Part shown: positions 35,338-48,000 of the stretch, piece after piece
How positions within the stretch are numbered: the first letter of the stretch is position 1
Layout of the letters: every line of letters starts with the position of its first letter
From: Litsea cubeba
Taxonomy: Eukaryota > Streptophyta > Magnoliopsida > Laurales > Lauraceae
Assembly: GCA_012931725.1 (NCBI GenBank)
Contig: CM022951.1
Location: 5,355,532-5,419,531 of the forward strand
Length of the DNA stretch: 64,000 nucleotides
Direction: 5' to 3'
Notes under the pieces: generated by a model
The model's database searches: none
What the model saw: the letters and a program-made list of their open reading frames with translations, nothing else
What the model was told of the DNA's origin: nothing
Position numbers and translations under genes: made by a program

Positions 35338-35492
35338 TGGGAGATGCTCCTGTGAGAGCATCTCTCACCTTACTATGAGAGATAAGGTGGGGACCCTCAC
35401 ATTTAAGTTGTTGGCATTGGATATGGATGTGAGGGCCTCCACCCTATCTCTCATAGTAAGGTGAGAGATATTTCTTATAGGAGCATCTCCCA
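35338..35492. repeat. MITE family A, full foldback copy
   Basis: A 155-bp inverted repeat from TGGGAGATGCTCC to GGAGCATCTCCCA. The arms pair over nearly their whole length: CATCTCTCACCTTACTATGA matches its complement in the right arm. Shared internal words are GGGACCCTCACATTTAAG and GGATGTGAGGGCCTCCACC. It is inserted in TA-rich sequence. Confidence 0.88.
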
Positions 35493-35704
35493 TATATATA
35501 TAGAGAGAGAGAGAGAAAGAGAGAGAGGATGATTTGAGGCAGTTTACAATGGGGAGGATTTTGCAAACGATTTCAGCTTAGGATAACATAAGTTGCAGCT
35601 TAGGAGAGCCCCTCTCATATGTAAAATACCAAAAATACAACTCCTCTATAAAACCCTATACAGCTATACCCGTAGGTGGCCATTTCACAACCAGAGACAA
35701 TCAT

Positions 35705-35710
35705 TTTATT
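35705..35710 (-). terminator. candidate poly(A) signal of KTN80
   Basis: AATAAA on the minus strand, about 315 nt beyond the stop codon at 36024-36026. It is the first canonical signal seen on that side. Confidence 0.4.
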
Positions 35711-36023
35711 GTCAGAATTTTGAACCTTCAGCTCAAAGAAGAAAAACTCTGACAAAGGTTCTAAACATCCAACCTGTTTCTACATTCCTACAACAGAGTA
35801 ATTTCAAAAAAGATATGGAGGAGAAAGACGAGATCTTAGCTAAGCTCTTGAATCTGGACTGCAGAAGAGGAAAATATTGAATCTGGAGAGATCAAGAGTT
35901 TGCATGAACCGGAGGATAGAATCAAAGAGGTGCGATCTTCTGTGTAGAGGCTATGGGAGCAATTGTCGCTGTCAGATTGAAAACGATTAAGGCAGCCATT
36001 AGAGCTCTATGGATCTTCCAAGG

Positions 36024-39000
36024 TCAAGAACTAGAATTCGCACGACCTCTCCTGCAACCAGGTTCGCAGGAGTAAGATTGAAAAACTCAGATGCCTTTAT
36101 ATTTTTGTATTTTCCAGGTTTGAATTGGACATGTTAATAGGAAACCCCTTGTATACATGAGAAATATCAATGCAGTTTTGCTAAGTCCATATCCTTGCTT
36201 TCTTTTTAATTCTTTTGGGGTAATATCAAAGATTGAAGTCGGACTATGACCAAATGTAGTGAACACAGTCAAATCTCAAGTTTATCAGAAGGTTTTAAAC
36301 AAATAGTACACTACATATCTCCAATTGTTAACAATACTATTTTAGCTTCAACAAGTCTAGAACACTTGCTTACCTTATCAAAGAGGGGAGAAGTTGCTTA
36401 ATCTTTTGCAGCTGGACAAAACACTGGGTGCAATGATTACGCCTGTGCTCAATGTTACAGATATATTGACCCTCTTGATCAGAATCAAATCCACCTTCAT
36501 TCAGCAATACTATAAAGATGTGAAATAAAAAGTCCACAATGTGGTAGAAAGATACCTCTCCTCTGCTTGAAGATCAACCCCAATGGGAGAAGATGACGAC
36601 ACAGTTGAATTGATTACTGGTCCAAAGATCTTTACAAGCTTCAGAAGCAATTCCAAGGAGATAATTATGTGCCTGTGTATCTAAAGCATTAAAAACATCA
36701 TCTATATAATCTGAAATGAGGCTTGTGTATCAGTGTCAGATAGAGGAGGGAATTGCATGCCAGTCTTAGCAACCACCCAAACATAATATGATGGATAACC
36801 TTTATGTCCATTGAATAAATAATATCCAATATAACTACCAAATTTGAGATCATGTCAACAAAATATTTAGCATAGTTTAAAACGGGTATAAAATTTTAGA
36901 AAAAAGTGGTATCTAACAATAGAAGGAATAAATACGTTAAGAACATGCTTAAAAATAGCCTTAGATGCAATTTCTTTGCATTTCAAACCCCTCCAAAAAA
37001 AAAAAAAAAAAAAAGGAAAAGGAAAAAGAAAAAAAAGAAAGAAAGATAGACACAAAAAGCAAATACCTGTCCACCTTGCTATCTATTAAGCCTGTTAGAA
37101 GGGGCAGCAAGCAGGTGAAGATATTTAAAGTAACAACATCAATCCTATCCATGAGAATATTGACTACATCTGCCTGCACCTGCATCACATTCAGTTATTT
37201 ATCAGTGCTTTCTACTTTAATAAATTGACATATGAGCTGCCAGGTTATTGATTTAACTGACATGCATATGCATCAATGGCTAGGACAGAACACCTACAGA
37301 ATGATCAGGCAACCTTCCCACTGCATTGATGGCACCTTTAATATCATTCCGAATCCAAAAGTGTTGTACCACCTGCAAGTGTGTTCAAGAACTCAAAAAG
37401 AAGAAAAAAAAGGAAAAAACATCAGTTCTAACTTCTAACTACTTTGTGTGCAGGATAATGCCAAGAACAAAAGTTTTACCTCCAAGGGTAAGGATGATGT
37501 AATGATGTAGAAAAAAGGTCTTAATGTTACATTGTTAACATCCATGAATAAGTCACAATAGTATGCCCTCACCATGCGCTTCCCCTTGTATACATTTATT
37601 AGTGTTTCACTTTTCCAATGGCTTAGAAATTAGAACTAATCAGCTAAAGAGTATTACTTATCATTTATCTAATGGAGTCAAAAACTTCATTTATAGCATC
37701 TCACTTGATAGTTGATATTAATCTTGTAAAAAGTTCTCGTCTTTAACCTTTCAAGCCTAATACAAAACCTACAATATAGATAAAATTAGCTGACCGTTAA
37801 AACACATAAAAAAGAAAAGAAAAGAAAATTAGCTACAAGCACTTCTTCCTTTGGTGGTGAGCATGTCCAAGTACTCATACCACATCCTATTCAATCAACA
37901 TCCCTCAGCCTGTGTAATATAGGTTGCTTGTAAATAAATGGAATAGATGTGAAAAATATATCACGTTAGCATGAACCAACTATTCAACCACAACCCAAAT
38001 TGATACCCTCCCAAGGCATGGCATCAAACATTTAAACAATCCTGATGGTAGTGCAATTATTTGACAAACACACACATTGTTAGGTATTTAGTTATATATC
38101 ATGAAAGCACTGTCATGGGAATATTATCTCAGTTAAGTTAAAATGCAATCTGCAAATTGTGAATAAGGGAGTATCTCATTCCTTTCTTGAGGTTCTAGAT
38201 ATTTCAGAACATTGGACATTTATGAATATGAACACTTTATTGTTTGGATAAAACCTCGCTTATCTGTTCAAAAATTAAAATTCAATGATTTTATGGTAAG
38301 AGAATTAAAAGATATTCATGTGAATATAGATGTAAGAGGTTCTTCACAGATGCAAACATGGCGCAAAACAGATATGGGTCATTTACCACGTGGGAGTGGG
38401 ACCCTCCATGAACATGAGTAATAAACAAGAAAACAAAGAATTTGTAGAATGGAATGAATGGTTGATCCCTCATTAAAAGGTTACTAAAGGGCCTCCTCAT
38501 AAGAAATTTTAAGACATCAGTGAAGAAATTAGACACCCTCTAACAAAATCCTAACATGGTTAAGTAGTTTCGAGTTTCCATTAGGTTCCCTGAATTATGC
38601 CCGAAAACTCCTTTGATTGGAGTGTATCTAGGAATTCATATTAAAGCAACAAAAATAGAAAGAAATGGAATAGCCAAAGTCTACTTTTTACTTGGGGAAA
38701 TTTGATACCACTGAAAGGAGCATGTCAATTTATCAACAAAGTCACAGCCAAAGAAATATCCATGCATGTATCAAACTAACCTGCAATTTTGTAAGTCGAG
38801 ATTGCAGAACACTTATGAATGAATCATGATTTTGCATTAGCTTTTCAGTCGCATCCTCATTAGCTGGAGCAATCAAGTCATTTCCTGAAGATTCCTTTTG
38901 TCCTTTCTGTTCATATCAAAACACCATAAAAACTGTTTAGCATCGTCCAATCCTCTCATATAACAGGCTGTTTTTTCAGTGTTCATCTCAGAGCACAAAA

Positions 39001-42000
39001 AAAATTTAGCCATCCAATCCTTAGGTAACACAAAAGGATGAAGGTTAGGGAATCCTAAATTCCTTTATATGAAACTACATCTTCTCCTCACCTTCCCCTA
39101 ACACGCATGCACTGTTCATCTCAGAACACCACAAAAAATGTTTGTCATCTAATCTTTGGATAAAACGCAAGCACAAAGTTTAGGGAATCCTAAATTCCCT
39201 AGTAAAGAACTATATCTTCTCCTCCCCCCTTTTTCCTTCCCCTCCCTAATACAAAACCATATATCCTCCTTCACCCCTTCCCTTCCCTCCCTCCACACAA
39301 AGACGATGGCACAGAGGAAACCATGAATGCATTTTTAAATAAATCATAACTGGAGTATGCAAAATGAAAGTGCGATTGGCAAATCTTCAAAACCAGAATG
39401 GCAATGCTAAAGGAGTGAGGTTGGTAACGGAGAGTGAAAACCAGGAAGTGGGTTTGCCATCTAAAACACAAGACTCATGCAACCTTAGCTTTCTCTATTA
39501 TTAATCAGAATTCAAATTTATGGCTCGTTTAAACCACAGAGTGCACAATTTTACAGATAGTTTTACAAATGGAAGACAAACTAGGTATTGCTCGTTACTT
39601 GTGTGCATACATCATAACCAAGGATCAAAATAGCGGTTGTGGCAGGCGTAGCAGCCAGTGACAAAAATGCTACGTAGCGGCATAGCGGTGTGAATTTTTT
39701 TAGTAAAAAAAAATTCGAATCTTGCGTAGCAGTCAATCTTGTGTTTTCTTTTAGTGATTTGGAACCATATAAGGGTAGAGACAACTTTAAGAAAGGCTAT
39801 TGAGGAGAAGAAATAGGAAAAACAATGTTTTAAATTAAAATTGCATGGCTCTACTAGATTTTAGACCGTGGCGTTGCTATTTTCAAAATAGTGTAGCGGC
39901 CTCAACCGCTACAGGCCATTTTGAACCATGATCCTAACCACTTCAAGCTAGATAGACTACCAACAAACTTTAGCCTTAGGTGAGCATAATGGAGTTTTAA
40001 GGTTAATCAGATCACATGAGATTTTTTTTTTTTGAGGGTGCGGCGGGGGGGGGGGGGGGGGGGGGTGGTGTTGCTTCAATAACTTTTTCAGAATGTCCTA
40101 GTCAAAATGTCACCATAATAACCTAACATTTCTACAGCATGATCCAGCCCTTTTTTACTTGGTGTAAACAGTAGATACTATCCATCAGAAGTGAAATGTC
40201 AACAAAATAGCGAAAGGTTCAAGACAATTTACATCTTTTCCGTCAATAATATAGCAAAGTTGTTGAATAAAGCTCATGCAGGACATGTAGTGCCAAAGAT
40301 TGCATGAGAGCTTTCCAGTAAAGGCATGCACAAGGAAACTACCTCTGAGGGACGCAATGTGTCAGCTTCAGGCATCAAAGATGAAGATTTGGTTGCAGGA
40401 GCTTCAGTGTTAATGCATCTTTCTCTCTGTTCCCATCTCTCAACCAAAGATCGTGTCCTTCCCGGTTGAACTGCCAAAAGGGTAAAACAATCAACCTTAT
40501 ACCAAACATATTCAGTAAACACAAGGCCATATTCAATAGCCACATCTCCTTTAACATATTTCAAGGAGTTTATTCCTCTGCAGGAACTGAGTGAGTCTGC
40601 GATAACAACTATTTTCAGAAAATAAATTTCATAAAAATACGTGTGAAGATGCAATGCATGAGAAAAGTTGCTCTGCTTAAAAAAAATCAAAACTGCAGCT
40701 CTGAGACCAAAATGGTTGAATATAAGTAATTATACAACTAAAGTCGCAAATTTGACATTTTCACTTTGGTCCAATAGCATCACACCAACCAATATAATTA
40801 AAAATACAAAATACAAAAGGTTAGCATCACCAATAGTTAAGGAATCACTCAAGTTAGCTTATCACTCTCAAGCATCAAGTAATTTTCATATAGAAGACAA
40901 CTTGACATGAAAATGTAGCTTCATCAAGAGTTACATCAAGCCCTAATCTAATCTCAACCATCCATGTGTTCTAACCCCAACACAGTATTTAAGTTCACAC
41001 ATTTCTATTTATGAAACAAAGATAAACTCCAGTAGAATACTCCCAATAAACTATAGAGCCTACTTGTAAAAAAAAAAAAAAAAAAACAACAACAACAACA
41101 TTCAGATTCACAAGAATTTTGCACATTAAGGGCATGTTCGTGTAATGAGAGGGTTCTGTGCTACATAGATTTCTCTTTCCATTCTAGAGAGGAATCCTGC
41201 TTTCGGAAATCGAAATCCTCTCTACCATAGAAAATCAATTCATTTTTCAGCAAAAAAGTTTTGAACCAAATAATCAAAATGCGAGACGCGGAAACTACAA
41301 TCATTTTCCTCTCAACTGTAGATTCCTCTTGTTACAGAAACATGCCCTGAAAATGTATTTTGACTGTGTCTTGTCCAATTTATCTCAGAATCACATCATC
41401 ATGACTCTTTTGTCCTTGAATGAAGCGAACTGTGCCACTCAGACATTCTTTGGTATTATTTAAAAGAAAGAAAGTGGCAAAACAACTAATAAAGAAAATC
41501 CACTATTCCCAGTCAAAAGCTTCATCCCTTTTTAACTTCTTTTCTCATGTTTCATAAATGCTTATTATGCATTAAGTTTTCTTCTTTTTTTTCCTGTTAT
41601 ATAACCATAAATATACTTTCTCAAAAGTCGAACCTTATAGCATTTTTACTGGAAAGATGCCTAGATTCAGATCTTACAAAATAAGGAAAATTATCTAAAA
41701 AAATATTTCAAGAAATAAATGATAAAATTAGTTCCACTGCCCACTAGACAGATTTTTACCAGAAATGGTTTATAGTTATTTTTTCAGTGATTCTTATAAT
41801 TCCATCAACACTATCATTACACCAAGGTGCCTCCTCTTGAATATGAGCAGTTATACTCATCCATAATTAGTGCAAGGAGATAATGGCTTAAAGTAAAACC
41901 TATGGTCATTGGAAACTCACCTGTCTCTCCATAGGTAGTTCTCACACATCGTGAGATGGCCTGAATGCGAAACTTGATAGATGGCGGGAGGCTTTAGAAT

Positions 42001-45000
42001 TCAAGGTCTTCAAGATAAATCATACAAAGACAGATATATGAACTGCAACTTCAGTACAGATGTTTATAGAGATGAAATGCTTATGAGAATCGTAGCTCAA
42101 GAGATGGCACAGAGAGAATCATTCTGATATCTTGACTCAATAATTAGCAAGGATGGAGAGATAGAGTAAGATGTCAAACATAGGATAAGAGCAAGATGGT
42201 TGGAGTGGAGACTTGCTTCTGAAATGCTTTGTGATCGGCACATACTAGCTAGATTGAAAGGAAATTTTTATTGGCCGACGATTAGACCCACTATGACTTA
42301 TGGAGCAGAACACTCGCCAGTCAAGAGGCAATGGATGCACAAAATGAGTGTAGTAGAGATGAGAATATTGTGATGGGTGGATGGTAAAACCAAGAAAGAT
42401 AGAAAGAGAAATGGGCGCATTAGGGAGCATTTATGGTTAGCATCAATAGGCGATAAATTAAAAGAAACTCACTTAAGATGGTTTGTACATCACCAACATA
42501 GACTAGCAACGGCGTTGGTGAGAAAAAGTCTTTCTATGCAAGTTGATGGCCCACCAAGGAAAAGGGATACGCTAAAGAAGACGTGGATGGAAGTAGTAAG
42601 GTTATATTTGAAAAAGTGCAACCTATCCAAGGATTGGACCAAGATAGATCAGAACGGAGAAACAATTCATGTGGCTGTTAATAACCAGAAACACCAAAAG
42701 CTCGAGCTGTTAGTGAACATAACAATTTATATCAACACCCCCCTCAAATGGGAGGCCGTTCGAATTCAAAACCCAATAGACAGACAGAAAGGAACAGACC
42801 AGACATATAATGGTAACATGCCTCCCAAGGTTAAGAATTCATGACCTCTGGCTCTAATGCCATGTTAATAACCAGAAACACCAAAAGCTCGAGCTGTTAG
42901 TGAACAATATAACAATTTATATCAGCAGTAGCCGGCCCCAACAAATTTAGGACAAGGCTCTGATGGTGGTGGTCGTGGTGGTGGTGGTTATTTGCATCTT
43001 CTATACAACTTAAATTATTATCAATTTATCCATGCCACGTAATAATAAACTAGCATTAGAAAAACACTACCATACATTTACGAAGCCATATAACCAAGTA
43101 ATCATGCGCTTAAGCTATAAACTATGCAATGGACTAGAAGCATTTTTAGAATGCAAAACTTTATGGCAACTCAATCACCATACATGTGACATATATGCAT
43201 CCCATGAAAATCATCCACATAATGAGACCACTAGTGTCTGAAGATCTGATAAGACAATCCTAAAAGAAATCAAGTTGACGGTCAAAAGAAAGTGGTATGT
43301 GTGCCAACTGGTTTAGTCCTGTTGAAACCTTCCGAAAAAAAGAAAACAAAAAAGAGGAAAAAATGTCAACAGGAAAAATCAGATGTTAAGGATGAAACTA
43401 TCTGCACTAGCTTGGATTGCATCCTATCCACAATGAAGCCCACAACTTGGAACAATATCAAGAGTCTAGATAGGAATGAAAATGAGACGCACATGTCAAG
43501 GATGATATACCTCGGACTTCAGGGTAGTGAAATATTGCTACCTCGAAATCTAACAGATACTTCAGATTTCATGGTAGTGCAATAACAAGAGAAAGAACAA
43601 AGTGGAAAGTGAACTCATGTTGTAATATCCTGAGTACTTAGGCCTAGGATTGGTCTGGCCCAGGTAGCATTTTAATTATAGCTTGGCCCAAGTTGTAATG
43701 ATATTTGAGCCCAAGTTATAATGCAAATAGAAGTCTAGACTTTTAGTATGACTTAGAAAGTATCCCACGTGAGAGAGAATTGGGAAAGAAGAGAGTTGTA
43801 AAACAACTCTAAAAGGAAAGTTTGAAAGTGATTGGAATTCCCATCTCTCCCTTTATATATGAGAACCAACGACCCTTTGTGATATACTTCTATTCATTGA
43901 GGAAGAGTCTGAGAATCTTGTGGATTGCAAATTAGGAGAAGAAGGAGAAAGTTGTTGATGTCAAAGGAGACAATTGTGTATCAAAGGTGAGTGAATCTTC
44001 CTTAATTATCCAATGCATGCTTTAGTTGATGAGATAGATAATTGAGAATCATCAGATGTTGTGAAATTGCTATTTATGTAAATAGTTTAAATATGATTAG
44101 TACAATCAGGTTCTGGATTGTGATAGAAGATTGTGGATTTATTAATTTGATTGATGATTCATGTGAAAGAAAAGATCGGATGATAGTTTCTGTGCATATT
44201 CTGCACCTAACAGCCCTGTGGGACCCCATGGCCCACTGTATGATGAACCTGGTCCAAGGAGATTGTTCAGAGGTGATGGACGACCTTAAGTATAGTGAAT
44301 TTATGTTGAATGAATTTCATATGGCCCTGAAACTTCTTTGTAATAGTCTGATACACGAATCAGAGAAAGAGTCAATATGGTCGTTGATGGTAGTGGGACC
44401 CATTACATGATCTGATCAAGGATCAAGACCCCACATCTGTGAGAGGAGTTGTGGTCGACCATGGTGTAGATGGACATCTAAGAATTGCATCAGTGGGACC
44501 CACTGATCAATGTGTTCAAAAGATGTCAGGCGTGAATTGGGGACAAATCAGTAGATTACCGATTTTGATTGTGGACCCCACATTGTGATTTGATGATGGA
44601 TCAGAACCTCACATCTTGTTGAGGACTACTGGTCGACCATGGTAGAGTTGGGCATCTGGAGATTGGACCAGTGGGACCCATTATCCAGAGAATTCAAGAA
44701 ATTTCAGGCGTCTGTTATTGTGGAAATCGTTTTGGGTTTGTGGACCCCAGTAATTGATCAAATAGTGGATCAGAACCATTGGCAGTGTACACTAGTCTTG
44801 GGCGACCCATACCTAGATGTCTGATCTTGATTTCATCTAGTGGGGCCCACTGGATTTTATGCCACTAGGTTCAGGCGTGATGTAGTATCCTTAGATGTTC
44901 TGGGATGAAACTGTTGGGGAAAATAACCCTGAACTATATATGTAATTACAAATCTAACCTTACTACCTATATGGTTCAAGATTTGTATGGACTGTGAACA

Positions 45001-48000
45001 ATTACATGGTTATGATTAATTTTGTAGATCATGATTAATTACATGATTATGATTAATTATGTAGATCCTGATTAATTACATGATTATGATTAATTATGTA
45101 GATCCTGATTAATTACATGATTATAATTAATTATGTAGATTGTGATTAATTATACGGACAGTGAGTAATTAATGTTGAATATGGGACACCCCTATACCAA
45201 TCAATGCTAAATATGCCTAGATGGGGGCAATGATCAATCTGAATGGTGTTAGGGTTGGGTCCACGCTGCCATGCATGTGCACTTATTTATATTAATTGCT
45301 GTTTATGTTTTCGGTTGAAATATAATTATGAGATACAATGTATTTGGGTTTCATATGTTGGACTTGTGTCCGGATGATAGATGGCTTCGGGCCATGATGG
45401 CCGTTATAGCGGCGGGTCCTTAATGAACGTGATGAGCCACTTTGATGGCTGGTCCTTAGTGGACGTGTCTGATGAGACAGGGTCATGGTGACCGGTATAC
45501 ATGTATACGATGAGGCCTTTGAGGCGTGGTGTTGTGCATGGGCACGGATTGTGTGTGAAAGAATCTAAATAATACTTGATTATTGATTTAGACTTGTTAA
45601 ATTATGTGATGTTATATTTATATGATTTGTGTAATTTAGGAATATTCATTCACCAGTAGTACTGATGTTGTGTTACCCCCTTCAGGTAATCAAGCTGCGG
45701 GCGGAACAGAGCGGAACGATGATCAGCACGTGAATTTCAATATGCGTGGCTGACAAGAGTGCACGAGGAAAGATATTTTAGTAGATAAAAGGATTAGCAT
45801 GGTTTAGGGATATTATTTGATGTTTTAGTACATTATTGATGCAGATCGAACATAGTAAAGTTTGAGTAATTACAACTATTTGATTAAATGAAATTATTAT
45901 TCGTTTTTAAATGCCAATTGCTTATGTGAATTATTTGACTAATGCCTGGTAAATATTACCAAAGTTATCACGATCCAGAGATCTGACAGGGCCCCAGGAT
46001 TTGGGTCGTGACACATGTTTCAAAAACATTGTATGCTCATCACAAATAATTTAAAAAAAATTATGGTTACACAAGTTAACATTCCAAACAATAGTTGATG
46101 GGAGCATTTTATAGGCGGTATTCACTTCATATATAATTATGTAGTGCAGTGTCTACCATTGATTCATCATACATTCCTTTTGTCAGTGAATTTTTTTCTT
46201 TGGTGCCAGGGAGAAGGGGGGTGGGGGTGGAGTCTATGATGATCATCAGCCTTATCAATTATGGTCAAGCACAGGGATCACAAATTGATAACCAAGGTGT
46301 GAAACTATTGAAACCAAGGCATCATATAAGGTTCCTGAGTCCATAAAACAAGAACGAGACAATGCAGAACATTTATTTACTGAAAGGAGAAAAATAGATT
46401 GCCATAAATTTACCATTCACAAGGCGGTTGCTTAAAGGTGTATCTGGAGATAAAATCTTTTCAAACTTCTCAGCAACAACCCTGATATTTACGCTAGATT
46501 CTGTGTCATTGTCTTCGGCAATGAATCCAGAACAAAAGTTTTGATCCACTGCACTGACTAAATCATTTGTTTTTCCACTCAATGCCCCAGACTCTTGTGC
46601 ATTACACTGCCTCGCAATATCCCTGTTAACAGGAGGGGTTGATTCATTGGCAGCAATTTCTTTTCTTGATTCAGCTGCCTGTTCCATGTCTGAACTGTTT
46701 CTTGGGACGATGCCAGGCACTGTAACCTGCCTACTGATTAGTTGGCCACTATTTCTTGTCTGCACCTCTATCATGGAACTCTTCTTCGGAGTTGATGATT
46801 TACTACCCCGAGATTTGGATATCGTTGAGGGAAGAGGGACTTCAAAAATTATTCGTGGAGCACTATGACTGCTTTCGGTGGCTTTACATGCAAAATATTA
46901 GAGAAAAAAGATGTCATGGTTGGAACATAAGAAAAAAATATCAGCACAATGGAAAACACTATTGCCTATATGCAACCGGGTACGATGTGCGATATCTACA
47001 TAATACAAGAACTATCTTATGTCATACATATTGACATGGATCAAATGAAAATAAGCCACTCACATTTCACACTTAAACTTCTCATCATATCTTTAGCTCT
47101 ACAGTCCTCTGTTGTCGTCAACAATTTCTCACTAGATTTTATATTGCTTTGTATCTGCTGCGCTGATTGATTCTGCCCAACAATATATTTAAGCTCCATA
47201 GGTTCACTTGATTTGGGCAATATGCCAGCCGCATATGGCCCAATCAGCTGAGGCCCAAAAAATAATAATAATAATAAAATAAACATAAGCAAGAAATAAA
47301 ATATTTAGAGCAAGGCATATTCTCATATCTGAGACATAAAAAGACCAGAATGAAACATATGATCCAACCATACAATTTATAAATTTTAATCATAATGATT
47401 TTGGCTCGAGAAAGAAAGTACCGAAGTATGTGCAACCCAAACTCCAACAGTGCTCTGATGATATGAACAACCAAAAAGTTTCCCCTCATGAATACTGAGA
47501 TCGCAAAGAGTAGACCATCCCATATCAAGAGCATCATGACATATTATAGGCTCCCATGAGAAAACCTGGAGTTATTAGCAAAATTGAAGTGTCAGGAATT
47601 TTTTCTTCAGAAGCAATCTCACAAATGGAAGGACTGTGGTGTGAAACCAAGTATACATGTTCTTCATAAATGACTGGACTTGACATACACAAGAAGCACG
47701 TACAAGATCCAAATACCCGATAAATTCATCGCAATTGATAATCCTAGCATTTTTCTTTTGGTACATTCTTTCTAAATAAATTCCAGTTATTTCTAAAACA
47801 TAAATCCTAACATTTTGATTGGAAGATATTAGATGGATGGCTACAAAAAAAAAAAAAAAAGCGAACCAAAATTCTATTGACCACTTTCTTTTTCCTACTG
47901 AAACAATCCTCACAAATGGAAGGACTGTGGTGTGAAACCAAGTATACATGTTCTTCATAAATGACTGGACTTGACATACACAAGAAGCACGTACAAGATC

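Larger units (their letters stand above)
34664..35612. repeat. interrupted MITE with about 70-bp inverted ends, other MITEs nested inside
   Basis: The left end ATGAGAGGGGCTCTCCTAAG continues CTTATGTTATCC, AGCTGAAATC, GCAAAATCCTC. The right end is its inverted partner (GAGGATTTTGCAAACGATTT ... GCTTAGGAGAGCCCCTCTCAT). A third partial copy of the same end lies at 34828-34867 (TTTCAGCTTAGGATAACATA). Nested within are the repeat at 34890-35330 and family A at 35338-35492. Confidence 0.75.

Noticed and set aside
35593..35880. 95-aa plus-strand ORF downstream of KTN80
   Set aside because: It starts in a MITE terminus and lies antisense in the probable KTN80 3' UTR.
42377..42844. 155-aa ORF as a host gene
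   Set aside because: Its first part is the C-terminal end of an RTE LINE reverse transcriptase and its end runs into the SMART element.
44042..44410. 122-aa ORF within the solo LTR
   Set aside because: LTR sequence normally does not code, and the frame shows no gag, pol or host similarity.
45027..45137. CRISPR-like array
   Set aside because: The units are contiguous 37-bp tandem repeats without unique spacers, inside a plant LTR.
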